DNA of 64,000 bases from Citrobacter koseri (GCA_900446925.1 UAVY01000007.1:186001-250000), one strand, 5' to 3'. Numbered from the stretch's first letter, positions 27,564 through 38,102 are shown. Made by a program: numbers and translations. The notes: generated by a model not told the origin, from the letters alone.

Positions 27564-28723
27564 TTATTGCGCTGCATTCGCCGCAGGGGCATCGGTGGTG
27601 GCTTTAACCTGTTCGCCCCGGGCGGGCTTTCTGCAAGCCGCTGACGATAACTTTGTCGCCCGGTTGCAACCCTTTGCTGATTAACCATTTATCGCCGATC
27701 GCCTGAGTAGCGATAACGTCGCGCGCTTCAACCTGATCTTTATCATTGACGATCATCACCATCGCATCGCCACGCGGCGTACGCGTTACGCCCTGCTGTG
27801 GAACGAGAATGGCATTGGGCTGAATGCCTTCATCAATTCGCGCGCGGACAAACATACCGGGAAGCAGGGTGTGCTGAGGATTGGGGAAAACAGCCCGAAG
27901 GGTGATAGAACCGGTACTTTCATCTACCGTAACGTCGGAAAATTGCAGCGTGCCTTTCAGCGGGTACGCCTGACCATTTTCCATTACCAACTCGACGTTG
28001 CTGCGGGTGTTGTCTTTGTGGCAGGCTACCCTGCTCGACGGACTGCCTGAGACGCATAAAATCGCTGCTGGACTGCGTCACATCAACGTAAATAGGATCA
28101 AGCTGTTGCACGGTCGCCAGTTCGGTTGCCTGACCATTGGTCACCAGCGCGCCTTCGGTGACACTGGATTTACCAATGCGGCCGCTGATCGGTGAAGTCA
28201 CTTTGGTGTAGGCGAGGTTGATGCGCGCGCTTTCTACTGCGGCTTTTGCGGCGATAACGGCGGCATCAGCCTGACGAGCATCGGCGATGGCCTGGTCGTA
28301 CTCTTGTTGGCTAATGTATTTTGTGCCAACCAGCGGAACGTAGCGTTTAACCGTTAAGTGTGCAATGGCGGCGGCAGCTTCGCTTTTTGCCAGTTCGCCT
28401 TTGGCGCTGTCGTAATCAGCCTGATAAGTCGCCGGGTCAATCTGATAAAGCGACTGGCCTGCTTCGATATCGCTACCTTCGGTGAAATTCCTTTTCAGTA
28501 CAATGCCGCTGACCTGAGGCCGGACTTCCGCAATACGAAATGGCGTCGTGCGCCCCGGCAGCTCGGTCGTCACCGCTAAGGGAGCAGATTCGACTACGTG
28601 GACGGTGACTTGCGGCTCAGCAGGGTGAGCTTGCGTATCTCCCTGATCGTTACAACCGGCGAGTAACGCAGCGGAGATTATGATGAATGAGGGCAGGAGT
28701 GCAAACCTGGCATGTTTCGTCAT
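27564..28723 (-). pseudogene. acrE: membrane fusion protein AcrE, frame broken (probable errors)
   Basis: Periplasmic adaptor that links AcrF to TolC. A lipoprotein signal, MTKHARFALLPSFIIISAALLAGCND, has lipobox LAGC (Cys near residue 24). Next come the biotinyl-lipoyl segment VRPQVSGIVLKRNFTEGSDIEAGQ and an alpha-hairpin. The second frame continues VMENGQAYPLKGTLQFSDVTVDESTG to LQKARPG, and after one more shift EQVKATTD ends at 27564. Breaks lie near 28015 and 27620. It is divergent from acrS. Confidence 0.9.
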
Positions 28724-29130
28724 TACTGTTCCTTAGAAAACCGAAGCTCGTTATTTACCGGATAACGGTAAGGCGTTAACGCGCACAAATAAAATAGCAG
28801 TTGGCTATCCTACAAATTATCAGCTCGTGATGTAAGCAATACTTATTTCCGGTCGTCATGCACGGCACGTAAAAGCAAAAAAAGATTAATATCCTGTCGT
28901 TTCATAATGCGGTGGAAAAGTAAAACCCTGTCTTTCATTAACACAAATAGAAATATACATTCTTTTGGTGAATAGTTTTATTTGATTCATTTGTATTTAT
29001 TATTTATTTGGATGTATTGTGCGTAATAATACACGAGGGATCTCGTTTAAATAAAAATGAAGTGATACATTTGCGCGTTATCCCTGAACAGTATTTACTG
29101 TCATCCTTCGGTTTCAGACCACACTTCATT
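28724..29130. promoter_or_regulatory. acrE-acrS divergent intergenic region
   Basis: 407 A/T-rich bases between the pump operon and its TetR regulator. TGTATT (29013-29018) and AATACA (29028-29033) form an inverted repeat with a nine-base spacer. ATACATTCTTTTGGTGAAT at 28954-28972 resembles half of the acrA operator bound by AcrR and AcrS. Either could be a TetR-family operator; both are inference. Confidence 0.4.
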
Positions 29131-29793
29131 ATGGCCAGGAAAACAAAAGCGGACGCCCTCAGAACCCGACAACACTTGATTGAAACAGCGATCGTACAGT
29201 TCGCCTTGCACGGGGTCGGCAGCACCACGCTAAACGACATTGCAGACGCCGCGAATGTTACGCGGGGCGCTATCTATTGGCATTTTGAGAACAAGACGCA
29301 GTTGTTTAATGAGGTATGGGGTCAGCAACCGCCGCTACGCGATCTCATTCAGGACAGGTTAACAACGTGTGGGGGCGATAATCCGCTACAGAATTTGCGT
29401 GAAAAACTGATTGCCGCTTTGCAATATATTGCTGAGGTGCCCCGACAACAGGCATTAATGCAGATTTTATATCATAAATGTGAATTTCATAATGATATGA
29501 TATCAGAGCAGGATATTCGGGAAAAAATAGGCTTCAGTTATCAGGTAATGCGTGAAGCATTACAGCAATGTATGAATAAAGGACTGATTGCGACCGGTCT
29601 TGATGTCGAAGTTAATTTAATTGTGCTTCATGGCAGTTTTAGCGGGATCGTAAAGAACTGGTTAATGAATCCTTCCAGTTATGATCTCTATAAGCAGGCG
29701 CCGCAATTAGTGGATAATGTATTAAAAATGTTAGTTCCGAATGGCAATGTGATGGTACTAACGCAGAATAACAACCCGGTCGGGGAAGCGTAA
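29131..29793 (+). CDS. acrS: TetR-family repressor AcrS (EnvR)
   Basis: A 220-residue regulator. The N-terminal helix-turn-helix (TTLNDIADAANVTRGAIYWHFENKT) is of the AcrR type and the rest is a helical ligand/dimer domain. Known role: AcrS (EnvR) represses acrAB and possibly acrEF. I start at MARKTKADALRTRQ because it matches the family; the longer frame from 29008 runs through the intergenic region. The frame is intact. Confidence 0.93.
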   Translation: MARKTKADALRTRQHLIETAIVQFALHGVGSTTLNDIADAANVTRGAIYWHFENKTQLFNEVWGQQPPLRDLIQDRLTTCGGDNPLQNLREKLIAALQYIAEVPRQQALMQILYHKCEFHNDMISEQDIREKIGFSYQVMREALQQCMNKGLIATGLDVEVNLIVLHGSFSGIVKNWLMNPSSYDLYKQAPQLVDNVLKMLVPNGNVMVLTQNNNPVGEA

Positions 29794-29845
29794 CGGTTAT
29801 CCCTAACTATGCGTCGGCATAATTTGCATAGAACTGGCTGGCGTA

Positions 29846-30010
29846 CTACTCAAGGTCGGCGCAGTTGACGAGTTTGAGCGGGTTAACCGAATTCATGTTG
29901 CGGCATTTATCGTATTCCGTTGTCATCAGTTCGATCCACTGCATGAGTAATGCGTCAAAAAGGAAAACGGAGACTGCGAAAACAACCAGCCACCAATACT
30001 TACGAATCAT
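29846..30010 (-). CDS. yhdU: small inner-membrane protein YhdU
   Basis: A 54-residue protein, MIRKYWWLVVFAVSVFLFD with one membrane helix and a short C-terminal part DKCRNMNSVNPLKLVNC. Function unknown. I prefer the ATG at 30010 because AGGA lies seven bases upstream; a longer form from an ATG at 30031 is possible. It lies downstream of yhdJ in the same direction and is convergent with acrS. Confidence 0.75.
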   Translation of the reverse strand: MIRKYWWLVVFAVSVFLFDALLMQWIELMTTEYDKCRNMNSVNPLKLVNCADLE

Positions 30011-30092
30011 TGCTAAATCCTGTGTATTCATGCCCAAGCGTGCAAGGAATATACACGAAACAACGCGGCAGAAAAGCAGACTTACAATGCTT

Positions 30093-30977
30093 TTACTTCA
30101 CCTGAGACGTATCCGTCATTTCGGTCATTCGGCTCTTTTTGGACAGGTTTGTTGTCTTGCGCTTTTTCACCTTTGCCAGTTCGTTTTCCGCATAGTGAGA
30201 GGTGACGTTCAGCCTTCTGATGCCCATTTTTACGTATTCATTGTTGATTTCGATGCCGACAAATTTTCGCCCGGTTTCCACGGCTACGGCGCCCGTCGTG
30301 AAGCTTCCGGCGAAGGGATCTAACACCGTGTCGCCCGGGTTTGAGGAGGCCAGGATGATCCGGCTCAACAGCGCTCTGGGTTTTTGCGTGGGATGGTTCT
30401 CATACTCATCCATTAAGTAGCGGACGCGGGGAAAATCCCAGACGTTTCCGGGGACTTTTTGCGTGTTGTAGGGCTGGGGCGGATTTTTGCGGTAATCGAT
30501 CAGCGCTCTTTTCGCGCCGGTTTTGGTTTCAACCAGGATGTCATCACGATTAAACGTATAGTTCTTCGCATCTTTTACCATCATCAGGATGGGTTCATAC
30601 ATTGAGCCAAAATACTTTTTGGCCTGCACGCCTGAGCTGTCGTACGACCATATGATGCGGCTTTTGATATCGAACAGTTTCCTGCATTTGAGGTCGAGAT
30701 AGGGCATGTTCTCTGTGCTGTTCATGATGTACATCGTGCCGTGTTTTTTCAGCACCCGATGGCACTCATCAATGCATTCAAACAGCCAGGCCAAAAAGGT
30801 CTCTTCGTCCCAGGACTCCACCAGACCATCAAAATTTTTTCCGATGTTGTAGGGCGGGTCGGCAAAAATTAAATCGGCACTTTCCGGGGGCAGTTTTTTC
30901 AATTCTGAAAGCGCATCACCGTGAATGATCTTCTTCGATTCATCGCCAAAATATTGCGGCTCAAATCCGACATTCAT
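30093..30977 (-). CDS. yhdJ: orphan DNA adenine-N6 methyltransferase YhdJ
   Basis: A 294-residue beta-class adenine methylase. The catalytic motif DPPYNIGKNF comes first (about residue 40) and the SAM motif LDPFAGSFTTGAVA comes later, the order expected for beta-class enzymes. The E. coli homologue modifies ATGCAT and has no partner endonuclease; none is present here. The start is ATG at 30977 with AGGAG seven bases upstream. It lies after fis in the same direction. Confidence 0.94.
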   Translation of the reverse strand: MNVGFEPQYFGDESKKIIHGDALSELKKLPPESADLIFADPPYNIGKNFDGLVESWDEETFLAWLFECIDECHRVLKKHGTMYIMNSTENMPYLDLKCRKLFDIKSRIIWSYDSSGVQAKKYFGSMYEPILMMVKDAKNYTFNRDDILVETKTGAKRALIDYRKNPPQPYNTQKVPGNVWDFPRVRYLMDEYENHPTQKPRALLSRIILASSNPGDTVLDPFAGSFTTGAVAVETGRKFVGIEINNEYVKMGIRRLNVTSHYAENELAKVKKRKTTNLSKKSRMTEMTDTSQVK

Positions 30978-31002
30978 GAACAAACTCCTGTCTGACGCGA
31001 AT

Positions 31003-31039
31003 AAAAAAGGCGCTTCCCCATGCCGAGTAGCGCCTTTTT
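31003..31039. terminator. terminator between fis and yhdJ
   Basis: AAAAAAGGCGCT and AGCGCCTTTTT form a ten-base stem with a 14-base loop. It works in either direction and ends the dusB-fis transcript. Confidence 0.82.
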
Positions 31040-31063
31040 AAACAAGCAATTAGCTAATCGAAA

Positions 31064-31360
31064 TTAGTTCATGCCGTATTTTTTCAATTTTTTACGCAGC
31101 GTACCACGGTTGATGCCCATCATCAGGGCAGCACGGGTCTGGTTACCACGGGTGTATTGCATCACCATGTCCAACAGGGGCTGTTCTACTTCAGCCAGTA
31201 CCAGCTCATAGAGGTCATTAACATCCTGACCGTTCAGTTGAGCAAAATAGTTCTTCAGTGCCTGTTTAACCGAGTCACGCAGGGGCTTTTGAGTCACCTG
31301 ATCCTGAGAGTTAACGGTAGAAACGGTCAGTACGTCAGAATTTACGCGTTGTTCGAACAT
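31064..31360 (-). CDS. fis: nucleoid protein Fis
   Basis: A 98-residue homodimeric DNA-bending protein that activates rRNA promoters such as the one in this window and shapes the nucleoid in fast growth. The N-terminal beta-hairpin arms ([19 protein letters not shown]) and C-terminal helix-turn-helix ([27 protein letters not shown]) are intact. It is the second gene of dusB-fis, 23 bases after dusB. Confidence 0.98.
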
Positions 31361-31383
31361 AGTTCTGTCAGCTCTTTATTTCA

Positions 31384-32351
31384 TTACGCAAAATTTTCGA
31401 AGTATGCCTCCAACGCCTCCAGCTGTTCGCTGGCATCCTCAATGGCGTTGAATGTGCGCCGAAACTGGTCATTTGGAGCGTGCTCCTGGAGATACCAGGA
31501 GACGTGTTTACGTGCAATTCGGTACCCTTTTGCCTGGCCATAAAAGTCATGCAGTTCCCGAACATGCGCGCAAAGCAAGCGCTTAACCTCTGCCAAAGGC
31601 AGGGGGGTAGCAACTCCCCAGTGTCCAGATAATGCTGGATTTCCCGAAAGATCCAGGGTCTTCCCTGAGCTGCGCGGCCTATCATCAGGGCATCCGCCCC
31701 CGTATAGTCGAGCACAGCTCTGGCTTTATGCGGGTCAGTAATGTCGCCATTCCGCGATAATCGGAATGGAAACTTTCTGCTTAACTGCCCGAATACTGTC
31801 GTATTCAGCATCTCCATTGAACAAACAGGCGCGGGTGCGTCCATGAATGGTCAGAGCCTGAATGCCACAGTCTTCAGCCAGTTGGGCAATCTCTACGCAG
31901 TTACGGTGTTCCGGGGGCCCAGCCGGTGCGAATCTTCAGGGTGACAGGAACGTCCACTGCACTCACGACCTCGGTTAGTATCGACTTCACTAAATCCGGG
32001 TACTGCAAGAGGGCTGAACCTGCGAGCTTGCGATTCACTTTTTTAGCCGGACACCCCATATTGATATCAATAATCTGGGCGCCGCTTTCCACGTTAATAC
32101 GTGCGGCATCGGCCATCTCAACAGGGTCGCTACCGGCCGATTTGCACCGTGCGAACGCCTGGCTCATCAACGTGCACCATCCGTAAACGAGATTTGTCGC
32201 TTTCCCAAACCTGCGGGTTAGAAGACATCATCTCGGATACCGTCAATCCTGCTCCCATCTCATAGCACAGCGTCCGAAAAGGTCTGTCAGTAATGCCAGC
32301 CATGGGCGCTGCGATCAGGCGATTTCTAAGCTGGTATTGTCCGATGCGCAT
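31384..32351 (-). pseudogene. dusB: tRNA-dihydrouridine synthase B, frame broken (probable errors)
   Basis: FMN-dependent enzyme that reduces uridine in the tRNA D-loop. The start [19 protein letters not shown] gives the phosphate-binding [12 protein letters not shown]. Later frames give [19 protein letters not shown] (catalytic Cys and Lys region), [17 protein letters not shown] and the C-terminal helical domain ending LEAYFENFA. Several compensating indels split it into at least five pieces; 968 bases against 966. It is the first gene of dusB-fis. Confidence 0.9.
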
Positions 32352-32390
32352 GAGTTAAGAAATGACCATACTGTGACTGCAAGGCGGCGT

Positions 32391-32419
32391 ATATTACGCA
32401 TTTTTTGCACGAGATGAAA
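32391..32419 (-). promoter_or_regulatory. dusB-fis promoter
   Basis: On the minus strand -10 TAATAT (32391-32396), 17-base spacer, weak -35 TTTCAT (32414-32419) and a GC-rich discriminator ACGCCGCC. This is the form of the stringently controlled fis promoter in E. coli. Confidence 0.72.
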
Positions 32420-32592
32420 AGGCCAAACTTTGACCAATCCTCTGAGGTGGATCAAAGAATCGCAGTTAAGATGAATGATGAGAATTAATTAACTTTATAA
32501 ATCATTGCGTTATAAAATGAAGCCGAATTTTTATACGCTTACAATTTTGCGTAACTTCTCATTTTTTCTTCTATGGCTGACGGCTGGACAAC

Positions 32593-32621
32593 ATAATCTG
32601 CTGATTTAACCAGCAGATTAT
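32593..32621. terminator. hairpin between cah and the dusB promoter
   Basis: ATAATCTGCTG and CAGCAGATTAT form a perfect 11-base stem with a seven-base loop. It lies 23 bases after the cah stop codon. There is no strong U tract on either strand, so a role in termination or mRNA stability is uncertain. Confidence 0.55.
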
Positions 32622-32644
32622 CGTTTCATAGTGTGATCGCCGCC

Positions 32645-33421
32645 TCATTTCAGGACAGGATCGCGAAGCGTCGGTATCGACCATTCGTTAATGACGCGGC
32701 CATTCAAAGGCTGGACAGGGCGATTGTTGGCAGGGTGTATCGTATGGCGAAATTTTTCCAGTTGACCGGCAGAAAGCGTCATAGGCTGTTTCAGGACAAT
32801 CCAGGTTACGCCTTCGCTACAGGGAGGCGTCGTTAACGAGCCGCTAAAGCGCCAGTAGGTTCTGTCTTCCGGCAACAGCAGATTGATATCGACGGGGGAA
32901 AGCAGCGGTATGCTGTCGCCCGGGGTTGCCGGGATGGATTGCCATAAGCGTTCAATTGCCTCATTTGGCTCACCGATATCAAACATGACGGCAACAACGG
33001 CAATCTCACCTTCCTGGTTTTTGTGCGTCAGGTGCAGCTCCATCGCATAGTGTTTACCATTGATGGTATTTTCACTTGGGGCATGAAAATGAAATTCTGC
33101 TAAAGCATAAGGCTGATCGTCAATCTGAGCGGAAGCAGAAGAATAGGGGTTCATTGTTACCTGAAGAGTGTGGTTAACGTTCAGGAGCATGTCGGCGCGA
33201 TCGATGTACTGTACGTTAAGCGGCGGGAGCTGGATTTCATTCGTGGTGAGAATATCAACAGGGGACTGGCTCATCCCGGTCTGGCACAGTTTGTATGCTT
33301 TATTGATTTCACCCCAGTGCGCGGGAGAGGTGTCGCCTTCATAGCTCCAGTCAGTTGCCGAAACAGAAACGGGCATCATACAGATTGCCAGAAAGGCAGT
33401 GGTCAAAGAAATTAACTTCAT
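32645..33421 (-). CDS. cah: periplasmic alpha-type carbonic anhydrase
   Basis: A 258-residue secreted zinc enzyme interconverting CO2 and bicarbonate. The signal peptide MKLISLTTAFLAICMMPVSVSA is followed by WSYEGDTSPAHWGEI and QSPVDI. The zinc ligands lie in EFHFHAPSEN (two His) and AMELHLTHKN (third His). The substrate-pocket motif SLTTPPCSEGVTWIVL and NNRPVQPLNGR are present. Two Cys (KLCQTG and PPCSEG) can form the conserved disulphide. It is absent from this position in E. coli K-12, so it marks a lineage-specific insertion. The frame is intact. Confidence 0.92.
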   Translation of the reverse strand: MKLISLTTAFLAICMMPVSVSATDWSYEGDTSPAHWGEINKAYKLCQTGMSQSPVDILTTNEIQLPPLNVQYIDRADMLLNVNHTLQVTMNPYSSASAQIDDQPYALAEFHFHAPSENTINGKHYAMELHLTHKNQEGEIAVVAVMFDIGEPNEAIERLWQSIPATPGDSIPLLSPVDINLLLPEDRTYWRFSGSLTTPPCSEGVTWIVLKQPMTLSAGQLEKFRHTIHPANNRPVQPLNGRVINEWSIPTLRDPVLK

Positions 33422-33528
33422 GCATTTACCCGATGAATTGAAAACAACATAACATTATATAAATCAATCAATTATAAATAATATTGTATCGGTGACGAGC
33501 AGGAGAGGAAAGCGAATCGTGTGAAGAA

Positions 33529-33550
33529 GGCGTGGCCAGATGACCACGCC
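33529..33550 (-). terminator. candidate terminator after prmA
   Basis: GGCGTGG (33529-33535) pairs with CCACGCC (33544-33550). On the minus strand it is followed by TTCTTC. It lies 13 bases after the prmA stop; the U tract is weak. Confidence 0.5.
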
Positions 33551-33562
33551 GGAAAGGACTGA

Positions 33563-34444
33563 TTATTTTTTACGACCGGTAATGCGGCACCACTCTTCTT
33601 TCTCTACCACCGGGTCGAGCGTAAAGAGTTCGGTATAGGCTTCGCATACGCTTTCCGCCTGGCTGGCCAGGATGCCGGAAAGCCCCAGTAAACCGCCCTC
33701 AACGGGCAGTACGCTGATTAACGGGGCCAGTTCACGTAATGGGCCAGCCAGGATGTTAGCGACCACCACATCGGCTTTCATGGCTTCTGGCTGGTCTTTG
33801 GGGAGATAGAGCTCCAGACGCTCAGATACGCCGTTGCGCTCTGCGTTATCACGGCTGGCCTGGATCGCCTGCGGATCGATATCGATCCCGATAGCTTTCG
33901 CAGCGCCCAGTTTTAATGCGGCAATCGCCAGGATGCCGGAACCGCAGCCAAAGTCGATCACCGTCTTACCGTTCAGATCAAGCCCGTCGAGCCATTGCAG
34001 GCAGAGGGATGTGGTGGGATGCGTGCCGGTACCGAAGGCCAGACCCGGGTCCAGCATGACGTTGACGGCGTTCTCATCCGGTACATCGCGCCAGCTCGGG
34101 CAAATCCACAGACGCTCGCCAAAGCGCATCGGGTGAAAGTTGTCCATCCATTCGCGTTCCCAGTCTTTATCTTCCAGTTGCTCAATCTTATGCGCGAAAC
34201 CCGCGCCCAGCAGCGGATGATGCTCAAGGATTGCCACCACCTCTTTCATGTCGGTTTCGGCATCGAACAGGCCGATAACGTCGGTATCGCCCCACAGACG
34301 CGTTTCACCTGGCAGCGGCTCAAATACCGGCGTGTCGTGCGTGTCCTGGAAGGTCACAGAGACCGCGCCGGTTTCCACCAGCGCATCGCTAAGTTCTTCG
34401 GCGTTCGTACCGGTCGTATTCAGTTTCAGTTGGATCCACGGCAT
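33563..34444 (-). CDS. prmA: ribosomal protein L11 methyltransferase
   Basis: A 293-residue SAM-dependent enzyme that trimethylates L11. The N-terminal L11-recognition domain ([20 protein letters not shown]) precedes the catalytic domain with [20 protein letters not shown] (SAM motif I) and [15 protein letters not shown]. It follows panF by 11 bases, matching the E. coli panF-prmA unit. The frame is intact. Confidence 0.97.
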   Translation of the reverse strand: MPWIQLKLNTTGTNAEELSDALVETGAVSVTFQDTHDTPVFEPLPGETRLWGDTDVIGLFDAETDMKEVVAILEHHPLLGAGFAHKIEQLEDKDWEREWMDNFHPMRFGERLWICPSWRDVPDENAVNVMLDPGLAFGTGTHPTTSLCLQWLDGLDLNGKTVIDFGCGSGILAIAALKLGAAKAIGIDIDPQAIQASRDNAERNGVSERLELYLPKDQPEAMKADVVVANILAGPLRELAPLISVLPVEGGLLGLSGILASQAESVCEAYTELFTLDPVVEKEEWCRITGRKK

Positions 34445-34455
34445 GGCAAAACTCT

Positions 34456-35908
34456 TTATTTATCAGTAGTCAATAAGGTGGCTTGCTGGGCAGATGAACC
34501 AAAACGGTTTCCGGCCAGAAAAGCCAATAAACTGAGCAGTAGCGAGGGCACGATGGGGTGAAAGCCCAGGTACTGAACGTTAAAGGTGGCGAGCACGGCA
34601 TACAACACGCCGCCAATGATCATGGCGCTTAGCGCGCCTGTCGCGTTTGCACGCTCCCAGTACAGGCCCAGCACCAGCGGCCATAAGAACACCGCTTCCA
34701 GGCCGCCGAAAGCCAGCAGGTTAAGCCAGATAATCATTTCCGGCGGTTTCCAGGCCGCGAGCAGCAGCAACGCGCCTAACAGCAGCGTGATGATGGCTGA
34801 CATCCGCTTCAGGCGAGTTTCGTTATGCATTTGCTCCGGGCGAATATTCAGATAGAGATCTTTAATGATCGTAGCGGAACTTTGCAGCAACTGGGCATTG
34901 ATTGTCGACATAATGGCCGCCATCGGCGCGGCGAGAAAGATGCCGGCGGCAATCGGCGGCAGAACCTTAACCATCAGCGTTGGAATGACCAGGTCCGGTA
35001 CGGTCCAGGTCAGGAATCACCGCCCGTCCCAGCGCGCCCGCCAGGTGCATACCGAACATCAGGATCGCCACCACAATCGTGCCGATGATAATGCCGCGAT
35101 GCACCGCTTTACTGTCTTTATAGGAGATGCAACGCACGGCAGTATGCGGCAGGCCGATCACGCCAAAGCACACCAGCACCCAGAATGAGGTCATAAAGGT
35201 CGGTGACAGAATGTCATCCGCGCCCTGCGGCGTCACCAGTTTCGGGTCGATTGTTTGCAGGGTTTCGACCGCGTGTCCGAGCCCTCCTGCCGCATGAACC
35301 ACGCCGACCAACAGGACGATGGTGCCAATTAGCATGACCATGCCCTGCATCGTATCGTTGAGCACGCTGGCGCGAAAACCGCCAAATGCGGTATACAACG
35401 CGATGCTGACGCCAAAGATTAACAGCCCTGTTTCGTAGGGGATGCCCGCTGCGGTCTCAAGCAGACGCGCGCCACCAATAAACTGTACGGTCATCGCCCC
35501 GACGAAAGCCACCAGCAGGCTGAGGCTTGCCAGCCAGACCAGCAGACGGCTTTGATAGCGGGCAAACAGCATATCGTTAAGAGTGACGGCGTTGTAGCGC
35601 CGCGCCAGAATAGCGAACTTCTTACCCAGAATACCCAGCGAGAGCCAGACGGCGGGTAACTGGATCATCGCCAGCAATACCCAGCCCAGGCCGTATTTAT
35701 AGGCCGCGCCCGGGCCGCCGATAAATGAGCTGGCGCTGATGTAGGTGGCGGTCAGCGTCATCGCCAATACAATTCCGCCCATCGAACGGCTACCGAGGAA
35801 ATACTCATTCAGGAAGGTGCCCGTCGTCCTTTTTCGCATGGCATAGACCGACAGACCAAACACCACCAGCAGATAGGCGATAAGCGGCAGAATGACTTCA
35901 AGCTGCAT
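34456..35908 (-). pseudogene. panF: sodium/pantothenate symporter PanF, frame broken (probable error)
   Basis: Inner-membrane Na+-coupled carrier of the SSS family, about 483 residues. MQLEVILPLIAYLLVVFGLS and more than ten hydrophobic helices are visible, with the SSS motif region YKYGLGWVLLAMIQLPAVWL. The frame changes near 35000, after GRAVIPDL, by one inserted base. The rest (MVKVLPPIAAGIFLAAPMAA to LLTTDK) is in the next frame. 1453 bases against 1452. It overlaps yhdT by 11 bases. Confidence 0.93.
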
Positions 35909-36140
35909 CATCGTCCTCCAGAGGAATGTCGCGATAGATAAATTTCACCATAGCCCAGCACAGTAAAATGAAAACAAGCGGCGTCAGCAGGCAGGCCATT
36001 TCAAACCAGTGTGGAAGGCCCGTTATGCCGGGTGCCGCGCCTGGTAAGTAAGCAGTCACTAACCACGCAGCCAGATACAGAAGGGTCAGCCACAGCGCCC
36101 AACGCGCCTCTTTGTTGGCCTGAACAAAACGCGTGTCCAT
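35898..36140 (-). CDS. yhdT: DUF997 small membrane protein YhdT
   Basis: An 80-residue protein with two membrane helices (ALWLTLLYLAAWLVTAYLP and FEMACLLTPLVFILLCWAMV) and an acidic tail, DIPLEDDDAA. It belongs to the DUF997 family and always precedes panF; a helper or small-subunit role for the symporter is plausible but unproven. The frame is intact. Confidence 0.94.
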   Translation of the reverse strand: MDTRFVQANKEARWALWLTLLYLAAWLVTAYLPGAAPGITGLPHWFEMACLLTPLVFILLCWAMVKFIYRDIPLEDDDAA

Positions 36141-36204
36141 TTTTTGTCCCTTGTGGATGAAGAAAGCGGGGATTGTACCTTATGGGATGTACCGGAGGGA
36201 AAAA

Positions 36205-36234
36205 AACAAAAGGCCGGAAAACCGGCCTTTTTTC
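36205..36234. terminator. terminator after accC
   Basis: AAAAGGCCGG-AAAA-CCGGCCTTTT, with further T on the plus strand and TTTTTT on the minus strand after one G. It ends the accBC transcript 13 bases after accC. Confidence 0.85.
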
Positions 36235-36247
36235 AATTAACGCACGC

Positions 36248-37599
36248 TTATTTTTCCTGAAGACCGAGTTTCTTCTCCAGATAGTGGATGTTGGTGCCAC
36301 CGTGCTGGAAGTGCTCGTCGTTCATGATGCGGGTTTGCAGGTCAATGTTGGTTTTGATGCCATCAATGATCAGTTCCTGCAATGCGTTTTTCATACGGGC
36401 AATCGCTACGTCACGGTTTTCACCGTAGCAGATCAGCTTGCCGATCATGGAGTCATAGTACGGCGGTACGGTGTAACCCGCGTAGATATGGGACTCCCAG
36501 CGTACGCCAAAGCCGCCCGGCGCGTGGAAGCGCGTGATTTTACCCGGGCTTGGCAGGAAGGTGTTCGGGTCTTCGGCGTTGATACGGCATTCTACCGCAT
36601 GGCCTTTCACCACAACTTCTTCCTGCTTGATGGACAGCGGCTGGCCCGCAGCGATACGCAGCTGTTCTTTGATCAGGTCAACGCCGGTGATCATTTCAGT
36701 AACCGGGTGTTCTACCTGAATACGGGTGTTCATTTCGATGAAATAGAACTCGCCGTTTTCGAACAGGAACTCAAACGTACCTGCTCCGCGATAGCCGATA
36801 TCGACACACGCTTTGGAGCAACGCTCGCCGATGTAACGACGCAGTTCCGGGGTAATGCCCGGCGCTGGCGCTTCTTCGACCACTTTCTGGTGACGACGCT
36901 GCATGGAGCAATCACGTTCAGCCAGATAGATAGCGTTACCCTGGCCGTCAGCCAACACCTGAATTTCGATGTGGCGTGGGTTTTCCAGGTATTTTTCCAT
37001 GTACACCATGTCATTGCTGAAGGCTGCTTTCGCTTCCGCTTTGGTCATGGAAATGGATTGCGCCAGTTCGGCATCGCCGCGCACAACGCGCATACCGCGA
37101 CCGCCGCCGCCGCCGGACGCTTTGATAATAACCGGGTAGCCGATGCGTTTTGCAATGGGCGCGGTTTTTTATCCATATCGTCGCCCAACGGGCCGTCAGA
37201 ACCCGGTACGCATGGAACGCCAGCCTGCTTCATTGCGCTGATTGCGGACACTTTATCGCCCATCAGGCGGATGGTGTCGGCCTTCGGGCCAATGAAGATA
37301 AAGCCGGAGCGTTCAACCTGCTCAGCGAAGTTGGCGTTCTCAGACAAGAAGCCGTAACCCGGATGGATTGCCACCGCGCCGGTGATTTCAGCGGCGCTGA
37401 TGATAGCCGGGATGTTCAGATAGCTTTTTACGGACGGAGCCGGGCCAATACAGACCGTCTCATCCGCCAGCAATACGTGTTTTAAATCGCGATCCGCGCT
37501 TGAGTGCACAGCCACGGTCTTGATACCCAGTTCTTTACAGGCACGAAGAATACGCAGTGCAATCTCGCCACGGTTGGCGATGACAATTTTATCCAGCAT
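36248..37599 (-). pseudogene. accC: biotin carboxylase AccC, frame broken (probable errors)
   Basis: ATP-grasp subunit of acetyl-CoA carboxylase that carboxylates biotin on AccB, the first step of fatty-acid synthesis. The N-domain [20 protein letters not shown] runs to DDMDK. After two inserted bases near 37160 the main frame resumes at the glycine-rich ATP loop ([16 protein letters not shown]). It then has [27 protein letters not shown] and the end [10 protein letters not shown]. 1352 bases against 1350 for 449 residues. It is essential and 10 bases after accB, so sequence error is the likely cause. Confidence 0.93.
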
Positions 37600-37609
37600 G
37601 TTCGCCTCG

Positions 37610-38080
37610 TTATTCGATGACGACCAGCGGCTCGTCAAATTCTACCGGCTGACCACTTTCGACCAGAATTGCTTTCACCACGCCGGATTTATCGGCTTCG
37701 ATCTGGTTCATCATTTTCATGGCTTCAACGATGCACAGGGTATCGCCCGCGTTAACTTTCTGACCGACTTCGACGAATGCTTTCGCATCCGGGCTCGGGG
37801 TGCGGTAGAAAGTACCAACCATTGGGGAACGTACGATGTGACCACTGATTTCCGCTGATGCAGCAGGCGCTTCCATTGCTGGAACAGCCGCCGGAGCGAC
37901 AGCGTTAGACAGAGCTGGCTGCTGCATTGGCGCAGCATAAGCTTGTTGCATCACTGGAAAACCTGCGTTTGGCGCGGTGCGGCTGATGCGCACAGACTCT
38001 TCGCCTTCAGAAATTTCCAGTTCGGAGATGCCTGATTCTTCAACCAGCTCGATCAGTTTTTTAATCTTACGAATATCCAT
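37610..38080 (-). CDS. accB: biotin carboxyl carrier protein AccB
   Basis: A 156-residue carrier. The N-terminal region ([17 protein letters not shown]) and an Ala/Pro-rich linker (about residues 45-75) lead to the biotinyl domain, where the Lys of EAMKMMNQ is biotinylated. In E. coli AccB also helps control its own operon. It lies 22 bases after aroQ and 10 before accC. The frame is intact. Confidence 0.98.
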   Translation of the reverse strand: MDIRKIKKLIELVEESGISELEISEGEESVRISRTAPNAGFPVMQQAYAAPMQQPALSNAVAPAAVPAMEAPAASAEISGHIVRSPMVGTFYRTPSPDAKAFVEVGQKVNAGDTLCIVEAMKMMNQIEADKSGVVKAILVESGQPVEFDEPLVVIE

Positions 38081-38102
38081 GAGTGGGTTCCGTACTCTTT
38101 GT

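Noticed and set aside
36173..37357. 394-codon open frame on the plus strand opposite accC
   Set aside because: It mirrors the codon structure of the conserved accC gene on the other strand, has no ribosome site and resembles no family.
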